Positions 1 to 14,748 of a stretch of 64,000 nucleotides of DNA are shown here, one piece after another. The stretch's first letter is position 1. The number at the start of each line of letters is the position of its first letter. The position numbers were made by a program, and so were the translations under genes. Location: contig CM035227.1 in NCBI GenBank assembly GCA_020226215.1, positions 21,331,866 to 21,395,865 on the forward strand, in the 5' to 3' direction. The notes under the pieces were generated by a model. It was not told the origin of the DNA. It saw only the letters and a program-made list of their open reading frames with translations, and did no database searches. This DNA is from Sindora glabra (taxonomy: Eukaryota; Streptophyta; Magnoliopsida; Fabales; Fabaceae).

Positions 1-1780
1 TTACTCAAACTAATAATCATTATCTTATCGTATACATCAGTTTTCATATCACTTATGCATGGCTACAAGGGTGATTTGAAATAATCCATAATATGTAATT
101 ATACTTTTAAGAATCCACTGATGGATGTATATATGATTCATATCATTTATAAGAAAGATTATTAAATATGACATTTAAAGAAAACAATATTAAAATACTA
201 ATTTAAGACGGAATATATACTCATATGATAATACCCATTCACTTTAAGGATTCTTAAATATTTCACTTTTATATTTCCTTTCTTTTTACTTCACAATTTA
301 TAATGACAATTAATATATGGTATTCCTTATTTTTTTCCTAAATGTCACAATTTTCAATTCACATTATGATATACTAACACTCTAGATCATTAGCTATTTG
401 TATTTTCTAATATTGGCTTTTAAAATTAAAATATGTCATAATATAGAGATTTTTTAATCAAGACCATATAAGTAAAAATATTAAAACTTAAAGCTCTCAA
501 AAAGTTCATTTTATGCTATTTAATCATCCTAAATCATTACTTTCATATATTTTTAAAATTATTATTGAAAAATTAAAAATGCTAAAAAATAAGGTGTTTT
601 TCTAAATCAAAGTATAATATTAAGTCATAATACTCTAAAGAAATTTTAATCATATTATCTTAACACTCTATAGTATAAATTTCTTATTTTTCAAAGATAT
701 TATTAAGTATCTTAAAAGTCACACAAATGGAGTTTCCTAAATCAACTTCAAATCATCTAAAATCTTAAAGTGTAATATCCTAGAAATACTACAAGCATTA
801 TATTTTAACATCTTATAGCATAAAAATCGTATTTTTCAAAGCCATCATCATATTTTTCAAAACATGCATAAATGAGTTTTTTAAGCTACAACTCTACAAG
901 CTATAGTATTAGGATATCATGCTATAAATCATCTTACCTCTAACTAGGAAGCCTGCCTAAAGCTTCATTGGTAGTAAACACATGCCAGAACACCAATAGG
1001 AGGAAAAGGCTAATCAACCTTGCACAAAGGCTATTTTTACTTGTAACTTGGAAAAACTTCCCAATGCTATTGATAACTAAATAAACAATAGTAAAGTAGC
1101 GACATTTGCAGCAAAGGGTGCAGGCATAGCTTTAGCAAACGTGCAGTGGAGAGAACTCAAAAGGAAAAAAGGAAAGTTAGAGAAAAAAGAGATAGTAGGA
1201 GATGAGAATGGCTAAAAGGGAAAAAAGTGAAAAAAAAGTTAAAGGCTTTAATCTAGTGCTTCTCAGTGCACCATAAGTTTAAATCCTATTAGATCCCATC
1301 CTTCTACTTCTATTCAATTCAATCTTAGCTATTTAATTTTTATTTTAAAATTTTATATTTTATAAAATTTCATCCTTCCAATTAAATTTAAAATCTTAAG
1401 TTAAGTATTTTAATGCTATATAATTATTAAAAGAACCATTTATTAATTCATATATATATATATATTTCAAAATTCATCATACCTCAAATTTCTAAAATAT
1501 CCTTAATAATTTATAAATTCATTAATAAAATTCATCCACCATAATTGATACATATATTTCATAAATTCTACACTCTTAAATTCTATATTTTTCAATAAAT
1601 AATTATATATATAAATATTTTAATAATGCTTTCATTATATAGAATCATAATAATATTCATTTGATCAAAATTTAAAATATCTATATCTTACATTGGTATC
1701 ATAAATATAATTTAATTATTTTTATTAATTAAAATAAATATTTTGATGGACTTAAAATAATAAAACTTTAGATATTACTC
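1..1780. other. AT-rich intergenic DNA, no gene seen
   Basis: I see no coding region here. The sequence is strongly AT-rich with stops in all frames. A short AT dinucleotide run lies near 1449-1466. A slightly GC-richer stretch at about 940-1290 contains purine-rich text but no protein similarity that I recognise. It is probably old transposon debris. Confidence 0.6.
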
Positions 1781-2750
1781 TAAGGTGTTACAAAATGTTA
1801 ATGAATGAGTTTAGTAACTTGTTTGAGATGAAAATTTTTTGCTTTATTTATGAATATGCTATAATAAGTAATGATAGTAAAGAAGAGAATCCTAAAAATG
1901 ATTAGACTTATGCACCAAATTTAAGTGCCTGTTTATAAAGAGATAAGATAGAACCTAGAGGAAGCATGTTAAATTTATGAAAAGATAAAAATGATTAAAA
2001 GTCATAAAAAGGATTATTTTTTGAATAAATATATCTATGATATTTGTGGTATATTTTTTCTAAACTTTTCATGACAAATTGACTTGGGTTCAGTATGTGA
2101 CCTATACTTTATTATGTTGTTATGCATGTAGCCATTTATTCATACGTAAGTAAGTTTACAAGGGAAGCTTCTCATTTTAATATGGAAATGTATGTTATGG
2201 CCTAAGTAATATTTATGCATTTAATTATTTAAGTAAAATGTTAACTCACTAAGCTCTTAGACTCACTTTTCCATTGTTTTACTTTTCAAATACTCAAGTT
2301 GATACATCATCACCACCTCCACCTCAACAAAGAAGATCTCTCCCATAGGGAGTCCTCATTATTTTATGAGCCAAGTAGCATTGGATTTGTAAATCATTTT
2401 GTAAAATTTTAAGAAAATTTGTGGACTTAATAATTAAGGCCATGATTATATTGATAAGACCTAAGATTAAATTGACTTAAAACTCATATGAACAATTATT
2501 TCAAAGCTTAGTTAGGCTAACTAATTCCTTATGTTGCGAGGATATATATGTTTGTCTAACTCCTCTTTTAGAATAACCTCTTTTATATTAAGGTATTTTA
2601 ATATTGAATGGAATTGCTTTCATCCATTATATTATTATTTCTAGTGATGTTAATCTTAATTTAGGTTTGTGGAGTTATACTTGATAATTTTACACTGTTC
2701 GTGGCCATTGGTAGGTTGTGATAGTACAGAATAGTAGCAATATTAAAAAA
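1781..2750 (+). repeat. Degenerate long-LTR-like segment, copy A
   Basis: The stretch at about 2245-2345 reads as an 'aactcactaagct...agactcactttt...catcatcaccacctcc' block. The same block occurs near 42600-42745 and in weaker form near 12780-12890, always followed by several hundred AT-rich bases with a 'ttagttaggctaac'-like string. I read these as related parts of one old long-LTR retrotransposon family, probably Ty3/gypsy-type by general look. The family assignment is inference. There is no coding sequence, and the borders are approximate because no clean TG...CA ends or target duplication were found. Confidence 0.4.
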
Positions 2751-5700
2751 AAGATCTTCATATAAAAGAATGAAAAATAACATATAGGAGTAACATGCTT
2801 ACATTTCACATAAAACATAGAAAAGTTTCAACAAATCATAGGCAAGAGCAAACAAAAGAATAAAAAATTATCTATTAATTCTCACATAGATCAAAATAAT
2901 ACTGACAATAAAAATCCTCAGAGAAAAGATAAAAGGTGACACTAAACAATAACATGCTTACCACATAACAATTTTTAAGAAAAAGCAAACCTTCTAAAAA
3001 CATAAGCATAGAAACAATTTCCACCAATAAAAGCATCACACACCAACACAACCTTATCTTTCATAAGTTTAGAAGAGAAATGAAACACATATAAAGAAAC
3101 ATAAGCAAATGATAATAAGTAAGAAAGTAAGAAAAATTTTAAAAAAATTGCTATAAAATAGAAATCCATCAACTTAAGCAAAAAAATCACATTAAGAAGT
3201 ACACAATTACATAGTCATGAGACTACAAATACTGGTAGAGTGCATAATATACAACTCAAATAGAAAATTTCAATTTATTACCATACTAATAGGGAAAATC
3301 ATTCCTTGATATTAAATAAGTAACTAAAATATTAATATTTAATATTTTAATATTAGTATTAATTAACACTAAAATATCCAATCAAAATTGAAATATGTAA
3401 CATTTTAGTTTTTGAAAAAACTAACTTGTGTTCGTAGTTGTGGTTCATTCCATCTCTAATGATGGAGTTAACTAAAACGTCAAGTAGAATAGAGTTCATG
3501 CCCATCAATTGAAACGTAGCCTCAATGCAAATAATGCACAATAAACTTGAACATGATTTGCAGGAAGAAAAAATTTAAGGAGAAGCAAAAAAAGAAATAA
3601 GAAATCCAAACTACTCAACACATGCAATAACTAATTTAAGGTAAGCAAAATAGAAAGTGAAAAAAGAAAAGTAAAGTAACATAATGCTGATAATAGCATG
3701 AAAATTGACAAATGTTAGCAACATAAAAAAAATAATTGATCAATCATTAATTTCCTAACATGATTAAGATAGCTTTTTTCAACAAATCTTAAAAATTGAG
3801 ATTCATTGAACAAATTGGGTGAAGCAAAAAAGAAGAAAAAGAGCAATAAAATCTTATTTAAGCATTCTTTTATTAATTAGAGCTCAACTTGCATATAAAT
3901 AATGCCACAAAAGTAAAACATAGTTGTTAAAAAGAAGAAGATTTCAAGCACAAGCAAAGAAATTAGAAGCAGAAGCAACTGAATACATGCAACAACAAAA
4001 GCTCAAATAATCAAAATGAAAAGAAGAATAAAGCAATTTAGCAAAATAAAGGAAACAATTGTTTAATTATTTTTTTATAATTAAACTTACAGTGCTAGAG
4101 TAAGTACAAGCATAAAGTAAAAGAAAAAAGTAGAAAAAGATAAATTTTCGCAATCAATGGGTCAAACACACAAAGAAATCATTAATAATAGAAGAAGGCA
4201 AAACAAAACAAAAAATAAACCAAATTTAGGTGGTGAATTAAGACATAATAAACTAACACATAGAAATAATTTACAACAAATAAAAAATTAATAGATAAAT
4301 GAATCTTGATATACAATCCAAATTTATGTTTTAATTCACAGCTTATCCATTCTTCATACTTCAAATAATTGGTACAAGTTCTATTCTAAGATAGAATATA
4401 GTATATGGACATCTAATCACACACTTTTAGCTCACACTCAACATTTTAATCCTACAAACTGAAGTTAGATTATTCAAGGATACATAAATAGTACAACTTC
4501 TTAATTATGATGCCAAGAGACCTTTAACTTCTTTAAATATTTATTTATTTTTCATAAAAAGACTACAACTTTGTACAAATTTTATGAGTAATAGCACGCA
4601 ATAAATTATAATTCCATTAGCAAAAGTGGCATAAAATATTTAAAGGATTTTAGAAAAACTCTTTTAATTAAAAAATTGAGGGGACAGAGGCTGTATCATT
4701 GGCTTATTGGGCTCGCTTATTACATGGCTGTACTCGAAAGTAATAACATGTACATGTAGTGAAGTATTGGGCTTCAAGCTTGTTTCCTTTGCTGGTTCCG
4801 CGGTCATCGACAATGGATCCTAGTATAGGCATTGTTCGCATTTATGGACCATGTGGTATCTGTGGTCCAGAGGAATACTAGTAGGACATCCGTATAGCCA
4901 CATGCTATCCCATGGCCTTGTGAGTGGGGCCATTCGAGTCAGGGTTTGAGCTTACGTGTGAAATGTTGTTAATTAAGTATTTAGCTTGTGTCATGCACTG
5001 GTTCTATTAAAAATTTACCCCATACTAATTATTTTCTAAATACTAAATAATATGTTGGGAATAAGAATATTTAGATATAAAATTTAAGTATATAAACTTA
5101 TAATTAAAATTTAAATTTAATTTATTATTAATATAAATTAATTTTATATTATTACAACGGATCATGCCATAGGCAAATTTGTATAAAATTTATGGCATAA
5201 CCACGAGTCTAGCCAAATGAATTTTAAAAAAGTTTAGCCTAACTTAACCTGATTTTTTTTATATATCCAAAGGACTCATTCGAAAGTCAAATATCATTTT
5301 TATTTTTTAAAATAGAAATATATATTTAAAAAATAATAAGATATTTAAATATATAACATATTTAATTATATATAATTATATATAATCATTTTTATAATAT
5401 ATAATCATATTATTAAAAATAATATAATATAATTAGATCAGATTGAGTCAATTTATTTTTTATTTTCATGCTCCGAGTGTCGGCTTGAATAATAATTATA
5501 CTAAAATAAAATTTAATAGACTTATTAGATTAAAAAAAATCAAACTCTATATTTTTTTATATTAGACCTATCAAACTGGGCGACCCATGTATAGCTCTAT
5601 TTACTAATGTATTATTATATCATAAAAAATTAATAAATTATTTTATTATTGATATAAAATTTTAATTAATATTAATTTTTTAATAAAGTATTTTTCATTT

Positions 5701-7740
5701 ATCAATAATATAAAAAACTTTATATTAATAGTATATTAAATTTGAACTTTTATAATATCAATGCATTTATCTAAGTTTTATTACTTAACATAAGAAAAAT
5801 ATGTATAAAATAAATGGAAAAATATATTGCAACAGTTTTGGAATCTTGTTTATTATATTTATTTTGCAATCATACATCTAGATTTATAAATAACAAATTT
5901 TCAATAAAAGACATTTTTTCTACTAAGTAAATTAAAAAATTTTACTGCAATATTTCTTTATAAACTTCTTAAATACCTTATATAATATGATTGAATATGA
6001 CTTCCATTTATATTTAAATATAATAGCACTATTCGTGTAATATGTTGCGTGATGAAAATTGAAAATGTAAATTATAATCGTGAACATCTCTATACTAATG
6101 CTTGTTTTCAAAGAGTAAAGAAAAATGAATTTGAATTACCTTCTACGATATATTAATTCGAAATAAATTAATAATATCTATATTAAATTTTTGATAAAAT
6201 CCTCATTAATCACAATATATTTCATTTCAAGTATAATATTTGTAAACTGATTGGCTAAAATGAAATAAATAAATATAGTATAAAAATTAAAATATCTGTA
6301 TAAAAACATACAATTAATTAATTTAATTAATATTTTCTATTAAACACATGATAAAAATAAAATTTTATTTCAATTTATTTCTATTAAAAAATAAATTTGA
6401 TTCTATGAGTAAAAAGAATGCATTTAAATTATTTTGTAAGATATATAAGTTTAAAAAAATTAACTATTTCTATATTGAAATTTTGACAGAAATCATAACC
6501 GATTTCAATATATTTGATTTAAAGAACAATATTTAATTAATTCATGTTTCTATATATCAAATGTTTAACTTATTAATAAAAACAATTTAATACTTTCTAT
6601 ATAATTATCTTAATAAAATCCTAATTTGACCACAATATATTTAACTCTAAATATAATACTTAAATTGGTATCGAAGAAATATTAACAAAATTCAACATAT
6701 AAAAGAGAAAGAAACCCAACCTAAACGAAAAGCAATAAAACTAAAAAAAAAAAAAAAGGTGTGAAACATGTGTTTAAAAAAAAAATGTTTATGAGCTTTA
6801 AAGTAATGGAGGGAAAAAAAAAAGGCCAGAGGCGGGGAATAGGCTCCAGATGAAATTTTAGAAATTATTTGGTTTAAATAAAAAGTAAGTTACTGTAATA
6901 AGTTAAAGTTCTTGAAAATTAAATTATTTTATAAACTTTTTGAGAAATATTTAAAATTTGGTTAACTATTGAAGTTAAAAGTTTATGTAAAAGGGTATTT
7001 TTTTACCTAGTAGTTATAAGTAAGTAATTTCCTCCATTTAATAAGTAGAATTTTCTAAAAAAATCTTGTATCTTCTATTTTGCTTGTCAATAGCTAATCA
7101 AATAATTTATCTATCTTTTATTTTTAAAAAAATTGCACTTCCTATCAGCTAAATGATCTCCTGATATATTAGTTAAAATATTTTTGTAAAAAGAATGTAG
7201 TATATAATGGATTCATTTTTTTATACGGGAGGTTTAACATTTTAATAAAAATATACTAGTTAAAGTTAATTAAATATTTTTATATTAAAATATTAACAAA
7301 TCACAAAATCTTAATTTATGTAAAATTGATATTGAGAAAATATTGCCATCACTGAAATAAATAAATTTAATTTTAACTTTTATATTTTTATAAAAAAATA
7401 GAATACATAATTAATGAATTCAATTAATAGTTTTCTATATTAAAATTTAATTTATTTTAAATATTTAAAATTTTATGAAAAATAAAATATATTATTTTAT
7501 ATATATTACTCAATGATGTTAATATCATAAATGTAAATAATAAAAGTGGACCAAAAAAGAGAAAAATATGCATCAGTGTAAATAAAGAAAAAATAATTGA
7601 AGCATAAATTTTAAAGTAATATAAGAGTTAAAAGAAAAGGGAAATAACATTTAAAATATATGCATATAAAAAGAAGCCAAATAAATTGAGAAGCCAATTA
7701 AATATAAGCACAATTTTTAAAAAAATGCATTTAAAATCAA
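2751..7740. other. AT-rich intergenic DNA with one GC-richer block
   Basis: No gene is supported. Short open frames (for example near 2975-3190, 4182-4364 and 6348-6536) are low-complexity, rich in Phe/Leu/Lys/Asn, and match no family I know. A GC-richer block at about 4680-4990 starts abruptly and may be the end of an old retroelement. At about 6850-7110 the ends carry an 'attatttggttta'-like string in inverted orientation, possibly a third, degraded copy of the Tourist-like MITE found at 9554-10035. Confidence 0.5.
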
Positions 7741-9150
7741 TCTTCAAAATAAGGTGCGTTATGCCCCGACGTTTTGGAACCAACCTTGGGTGATGTGTAA
7801 GAGTAATATCTATAAGATTATGGTTGGTTGATCTCAGCTATTCTTGTAAGCAAATAACATCTGTTGGTTGTGGAAAATTAATAATGAGGTTGTTAATTTT
7901 GGGGAAGGGCAGTTTGATTCTAGAAATTAAAATTTGTGCCATGTCAGTTTTGCTAAATGGGCTGTGACATGGCAAACATCCTGGGTCTCCGAGTAATCGT
8001 AGCTATTGTTGTAGAAGCTTGTGCTGGCGTGGACGACGAAGCAAATTGCTATGGGAAAGAATTCTGTTTTTTTATAAGGTTTAGGGGCCCACGTCGGTAG
8101 GCTTGCCTGAAATAGTGTTACAGTGAAGTTTGATGGGGAATGGGCTTCAAAGTGAGCATCAACAGTAAAGCTTTGGTATGATCTGTCCCAGAATTTACAT
8201 TCCGTATACATAAAGTAAATTGAGAATGCAACGAACATCACTGAGACTGGGAGCTATTGGTTTTGATATGTGAATCTAGCATATCAACATAGCGTGGTTT
8301 TTAATTCGGGCATTTATCAATTAAAAATTGATGTACATAAACTTCTGTTATTACCATGTCATAAAAATCATGTCCTTGATTATTTAGTAAGATTTTAGCT
8401 TTAATTTTGGACGTATTAGACGCTTGCATTCTATGGTCTGGAATTCTTAGCTGATTTTTTGGTTTGTTGATGTGAGAATGTGCATAAGGAGACATGTTAT
8501 GTGGTATTAAAAGTGTTGCCACCGAATCAAATATCGACGGAAAAAAAAAATGAAAATTGAAGATGATAGCTAATTATTTTACTTCGCATAACATGTGTTA
8601 GTTGGTAATGGGGTTGCGGTTAAGAGAGTAGAAAGCAAATCTGCATGGAGATAGTGCAGGGTGCAATCAGTATGATCCCATTTCAAATTTAGAGGTACAA
8701 CAAGATTCGAGGACGAAATATTGATAATTATTATATATCCAAAGGCTAATTGGTATCCATGAAGAGATTGCGTATTAGTTAATAAGCAAAAAAAATTTTC
8801 TGAAATACGGGATTTGTTAAAGTCGAAAGAGATAGAGTTCATGGAATATAGAAATCAGGAAGATGAAATTTCATTAGTAAAATTTTTAATTCAGTTAGTG
8901 AAAAAGAATCCTCCAAAAATAATAGTATCTGATGGAAGTTGTTTGCATATAGTAACATGATTCTAGCTTTTTCTTCTTTTTTTTTTTGTCATTAGAGACA
9001 ATGAGAATAGGATTTGTCCTTTTTTAGAGGAGATTACTTTTGTATTTTATTAATGAAGTGTGTTTTGTATGTAGCGAAGAGAATACGTCGACACTGGTTC
9101 TGTAATTTTGTACAAAAGGATTTGCCATATAACCATTAATTTACATTTTT
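7741..9150. other. GC-richer block of unknown origin
   Basis: The base composition rises clearly against the surrounding AT-rich DNA. Open frames of 73-104 codons exist on the minus strand (7927-8241, 8301-8522, 8579-8842), but none shows a domain or start context I can defend. On the plus strand a short KFDGEW-like string near 8131 recalls the RNase H segment of plant LINEs, but neighbouring frames are broken and I do not call it. Degraded retroelement coding sequence or unique host DNA are both possible. Confidence 0.3.
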
Positions 9151-9553
9151 AATCTGCATCACTTGACACATGGTACAATAACCCTTCTCCAAGTTTCAAA
9201 ATCCAAGCTCTCTCAAAGAGATCATAACTTTCATTTCAAAATGAAAACTCTTGTGATTTATTTTACGTCATATCTATTTTTTTACAATTCATATTTGAAG
9301 AAGATTTAATTTAAAAGAGGTTTTTTATCAAAAAAAAATTTATTGAATGAATGAAGGTAAAAATATAATGCTAATATATTTTTAATGACTTATTTTTTAT
9401 GAAAAATATTATATATATAAAAAAATTACCATAATTTTAAATCATTTAAGTAAGATTTAAAAGAAGAAATATTTACGCTTGTAAAAAAAGAGAAAATTTT
9501 TTTCTATAATAATCAAATTAGGAAATCAAATTTAAAACTTATTAAATTTTAAA

Positions 9554-10035
9554 GAGTTGTTTGGATTTACATAAGAAATAAATTTTCGCAGAAAATTAAA
9601 TTTTTTAAAAATAATTTCCTATATGAATTTTGTAATAAGTACTTAAAGTTGTTTGATTAATACATAGGAAGTGACACTTTTTCGAAAGTAACTTCCTTAT
9701 ATCTTATTTAGTTCAACTTTAAATATCATAAGAAGTATTAGTAAAATAATTACTATATCTCAAACATTATTATAGTATAAAATAACAAATTTTAGTTATC
9801 ATTAATTAAATTTAATAAGGATAATTTTATCATTGTATCTATAAATAATATGGGAAATAGAACTTATCTAGGGGGAGGTAGGTAAATAACTTCTCATGTT
9901 TTGTATGAAATAGAATTTTCTAGAAAGTTTTATTTTTCGCAATTTGTAAAATAATAGTCAATCAAATAACTGGTCAGTTTTTTATTTCTTAGAAAATAGA
10001 ACTTTTCATACTATTGAGGTAAACCAAATAATCTC
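9554..10035. mobile_element. Tourist-like (PIF/Harbinger) MITE, copy 1
   Basis: A 482-bp non-coding element starts with 'gagttgtttggatttac' and ends with the inverted counterpart 'gtaaaccaaataatctc'. It is followed by TAA and preceded by AAA/TAA-like bases. A second copy with the same internal text (matching blocks such as 'aaatagaacttatcta' and 'catactattgaggt') lies at 24544-25012 with TAA on both sides. A TIR beginning G(A/G)GGTTGTTTGG and a TAA duplication are the established marks of Tourist-type MITEs mobilised by PIF/Harbinger transposases. Confidence 0.75.
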
Positions 10036-11299
10036 TAAATATAGTATGTAAAATTAATATTAAGAAAATATTAATATAATTTATATAAATAATCTTAATT
10101 TTTATCTTTTATATATTTTAATTGTAAATAGAATATATAATATGCAATAATATATCAATAATTAACAAAAATACACCAAAAAATTATATAAATGGACAAT
10201 AAAAATAATGTAAAAAAGGGGCATAATAATAATAAAAAAGGAATGTGTCATTTTGGAGCGAAAACTTTTTTTTCATAACTTAACACTTGACTGAAAAGAA
10301 AATGAGTTTTAAATTATTTTTTAAGATATATTAATTAAAATATATTAATAGCTTTCATATAGAAACCTTGACAAATTAAACTCCTAATTTATTACAACAT
10401 ATTCAATTTGAAATGTAAATTTGTAAATTGATATCAATACGATATTAGCAAATAGTAAAAACATCCAAGTCTAGTTTTCAAATTTTTATTAAAATTTATA
10501 ATTTGTAATTGATTAATTCAATTAATAATTTATATAAATGAAATTTAATTTCAAATTTAGCATATTTTTAACAAGATAAACTATATAATTAATTTATATT
10601 TATATATTAAATGTTTAACTTATTTTTTAGGATATATTAATTAAAGTTAATTTAATAATTTCTATATTAAAATTTTGATTAAGTTTTAATTGATGATAAC
10701 ATATTTAATTTTTGATATAGTATTTAAAAAGTTAATATTAAAAATAGTGATAAAATTTTAATAAATAAATCATTTTAATTTTAATTTTTATATAAAACAT
10801 AATATGGAATATATAGAATATAAAATAATTAATTAACAAATGTGCAACAATAAGATTTCATAAAAGGACTATAAAAGTCAATGTAAAAGAAAGTCATAAC
10901 AGGGGCATGATAAGAAAGGAGATATAATTTTGGTGGGAAAAAAATTCATGAGATCTTATACTTGGTTGTATTTTTTTAAGTATTGATTATTAATTTATTA
11001 GATTTTTAGTATCATTTTACTAAAATAAAATTTTATATTTTTATTGTATATAATTATTTTTTATTTAACTATTAATTATTATTAAATAATATTTTTTAAT
11101 ACTTTAATATAAATGCTTAACTGGATTGATTTGTATAAATTTATTTAACTTTTAAATGAATTCTAATTTCATTTATTTATTATTTGCATTAAGTTAGTTG
11201 ATTTGTTTATAACTTGAATTTGTATAATCTCAAAAGGATGAAACAAAAATTATAGTCACCTTGTTAAACTCCAAGATTTTTTAAATTATTATTTTATTT
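10036..11299. other. AT-rich intergenic DNA
   Basis: I see no gene or clear repeat structure. The text is dominated by A/T runs with scattered short direct repeats of the kind 'taatttaataatttatat'. Confidence 0.5.
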
Positions 11300-13120
11300 T
11301 TATCATATATTGTTATATCCATTAGAATTAACATATTTTAAATATAAATAATTAATTAGTTATAATAAGATTATAAATAAAAAATCATTTGTATGAAATA
11401 ATTGGTCAATTAATAAATAAAATTGTTGTATAGTTAATTATGGTCAAGGCTACGTACGTGAGCAAGGAGGACACTTTCAAAACATTTTTTCTATTTTCCC
11501 CTTAGAGTTCATATCTTTTTCTTTTTTTTCTTTTTCTTTTTTAGCCCATTTCTTCCCTTTTTCAATAGTTAATGAACTTCATATCTATCCTATTGCAACA
11601 AAGAAGAACCACTCTATCTTCTTCATCTGATTATCTTTTCTAAATTCAAGTAAGCTAATGGTTTTTATACCTTAATCCTTATCAAATTTCCTTTTATTCC
11701 CTCCATTTAGATGGCAAATGATTTAGAGACTTCGATTAGGTTGATTTAAAAGGCTTTAGGTTTCAAAATGGGATTTTAGGAACCCTAAGTTGAAAATTTT
11801 GATTTATGGATGTTTAAGGAGCAAATATTCATTATTTCTACTTTGCATTGCCTCCTTTATAAGTTATTAGCAAACATTCTATTTGAATATATGTGATTTT
11901 GAATAATTTAGCTAGGTTTTCTTTATAATTGTATAAACTGAGATATGTGTGATATGAATTTTTTGTTGAATCTAAGGTTTATAATGTTGTTATTACATCT
12001 TATGGTAGATTGATTCAATATTATGGCTTAAAGGATGAGTTTTAGGTAACTTTCTCTTCAATGAACAGTGAAAATTTTACAAAATTTGAAGATATTCTTG
12101 ACGTAATTAGTTACATAATAAATTATAAGGATAAGAAGTAGTTTTTACCTGATGGTACCCTAGTGGAATTGTTGAGATATCAATTACAGGGGTATGATGT
12201 TGCCTCTACTTAATATTAATCAATTACTTTAGTAAAAACTTCTAATGTAATCTATTTGGTAATTGATTACCATGGGTTGAAGTTGTTTCTACCTATTAAT
12301 AATTTTCAATTTCACCTATTTTAAAAAATTTAGAGGTTTAAATTCATTTCTTAATTGCAATATAAGTATGTATGCCCACATTAAATGATATGTGAATTAG
12401 ACGAGACTATACAAAAAGATATCTTGATACTATAACTTATGAATTTATGTTGTGATTTGATATTGTAATGAATAAGATTTATTGATATATGAAAGTTGAA
12501 ATAGGAGCGAATTAATATGAGAATAAAGGTGACTTGAAGAGATAAGTATTAGCTTATTCGAGATAAGGATGAAGGGAGTAATAAAAAAATTTACTTATTT
12601 TCCTTTTTGTACATTCTATTGATTGATATTGAAATGTCATTATTAAGTTGTGTGAATTGTGGAAATAAAGAAATTATGCTCATGTGGGTGTTGTGTTATC
12701 ACTAATAATTTTTTATTGTAGAAAGGTTAAAAGAGGCTAATTTGATCGATAAGATCTTACTTGTATTTGTTTTATTTCATTTAGAATATTTGCTTGCTAA
12801 ACCTCTCCATATTTTAAATTTATAGCTCCACTAGTTGATGTGCCTCTACCATCACCACAATGAGGGCATATCCCTCAAGATTCCTTCTAGCATGGAAATG
12901 GGTAGCAAATGAAGCTTGTGTGTAATTAGATTGGAATATTTGGGTCCATATTGTAAGTGATGGGAATTTTGCTTAAAGGAGATAGTTAAACTAACTTAAT
13001 TTTGAGAGGTGTTAAACATTATAAAGAGGTCTAAATCTCATTTTGTGTAGAAACTAGTTATGATATCTTTATTTTGCGATTGATTATAGCTATTTTTAGA
13101 GATGTCTGGTTGCAAGTAAC
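11300..13120 (+). repeat. Degenerate long-LTR-like segment, copy B
   Basis: A polypyrimidine-rich leader-like stretch at about 11490-11680 ('ttcttttttttctttttc', later 'caagtaagctaatgg') resembles the stretch in copy D at about 39775-39935. The 3' part near 12780-12890 carries the 'gatgtgcctctaccatcacc' block shared with copies A and D. This order matches the long LTR-like segments elsewhere in the window. No protein-coding remnant and no clear ends are seen, so the family name stays open. Confidence 0.35.
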
Positions 13121-14748
13121 TGCATGAGGTCTCAAAGAAGTAGATGGTAAACATATAGAAGGCAGAGCCAGACTCTATCCTTACTTTTGTTCTCTGTCTA
13201 GAATTTCCTTTGCCGAGGAGCAGACGGGAAAGCCAAATCTCGCCTTCTTCTCTTTTTCTCTTTCGAAGGTTACTTCTGTTTCAAGTCTGTCCGTAAGGAT
13301 TAAGTTGGACTCCGTATGAGCTCCTCTGGAAAGAAGATAAAATCAGAAAAAAAAGAGCTTTAGACTATGCCTAAATCACATCAGAATCTAGCTTTATGTA
13401 TCATCATAGCACGCGCATGCATGGCCAAATTTGGGCAAGTACTTTTATATATTCCTATTGTAAACTATGTAATTTTACTTCCAATTCAGTTACAGGTCGA
13501 ATTCAATTTGCAAATGATGATAAAATCTTTGAGTAATATTATGTGCCTCCTAACTCTTCTTCCCATAAAAGAAAAATAAAGCTTTGGACTTATAAAAAAG
13601 TGAATTAAGTCAATTTTTTTTCCTAATATAAAAAAAAAGAGTGAAAGAGTAAACGTTGAAGAGTGCGATTAGTATTATATTTTTATTTTTATCTAATATA
13701 GTTACCAAATTTAATGTCATAAATACAGTCTAGAACTTATTCCTAATGTCACTTCATTTGCTTTATTAATTTTTGGAGAAATAGACGTCTGTACTCTGTA
13801 TTGCATAACTTACGCATAGAATTTGTTGATGAGCAAATTAAGCAGGATGATTTTTTTTTTTTTAAATTAAAAATGCAAATATTAGGGAAGAAGGGTCGAA
13901 GGGGTCCACCTAGCGCGTCCCCATGATGAAAGGCAAGGAAAGGAATTCTGAAAGCAAATATCTAATGATAATCAAAACGAAAAGAGCCCAAAGCAACGTT
14001 TGTCTCTTTGCATCTGATCTTTTCTCCGCAAGACATATATTCGGATGTCGTTTCTCCTTTCTCGTCCATTCACACGTCGTTTTAATTAATATAAACACTT
14101 GCATTGCACTGTATGCATACAAACAGATGCCGTTAGTATCTCAAGTATCGAGATGTTATGTTATATTCCCTTGGAGCTTTCGAAGGAGTGGCTTCTCGTT
14201 ATTTGCTGGTTTGACTGCAGTTCGCAGCAGATAAGTCGTTGGTTGGTTTGGTTGGCTAAATTAGGTGAGACAGACAAAGACTACCACACAAAGCCCGAAT
14301 AGCCTTAGAAGGGAAGCTGGGTGGCTGGGCCTAACCTCCCCAACTTTAAACTAAGCTAAACTACTAGTATCATTGGGCGTGATCCACGGACAGGATCGGA
14401 TCTATAGTAGCGGATTAAATTCTTCAAATTTTGAATTATTTCAATCACAGACTTATATGAATTAATTGATTGAAATTTGGATGAATCAATTTGAATAGAA
14501 TTGATTTGCAAATTTATAATCGATGCGGATAGATTCGAGAATAAAAATTAAATCACCCAAAATTTGATTCATTGTTCATATAAACTTAAATAGGTTAATT
14601 TATACTGATTGAAGTTCACATAAATTAATTTGATCTAATTTGTTCATTTGTTATTCCTAAATATCATTCAACTAAATTCTCTCTTCTATCATTGAGGATT
14701 TATTCCCAATAACTATATTATCCGAAGAAAATTAGATAAAAATTTTAA
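13121..14748. other. Unassigned region with GC-richer patches
   Basis: Two GC-richer patches, about 13150-13460 and 13890-14400, stand out. They contain open frames (13367-13579, 13923-14234, 14099-14302 on plus; 13910-14122 on minus), but none has a recognisable domain, codon pattern or splice structure. They may be non-coding host sequence or the edge of an unrecognised element. From 14400 onward the text returns to AT-rich repeats. Confidence 0.3.

Noticed and set aside
7927..8842. Three minus-strand frames of 73-104 codons and a KFDGEW-like plus-strand string
   Set aside because: No domain, splice pattern or consistent frame supports a gene; RNase H of a LINE was considered but neighbouring motifs are absent.
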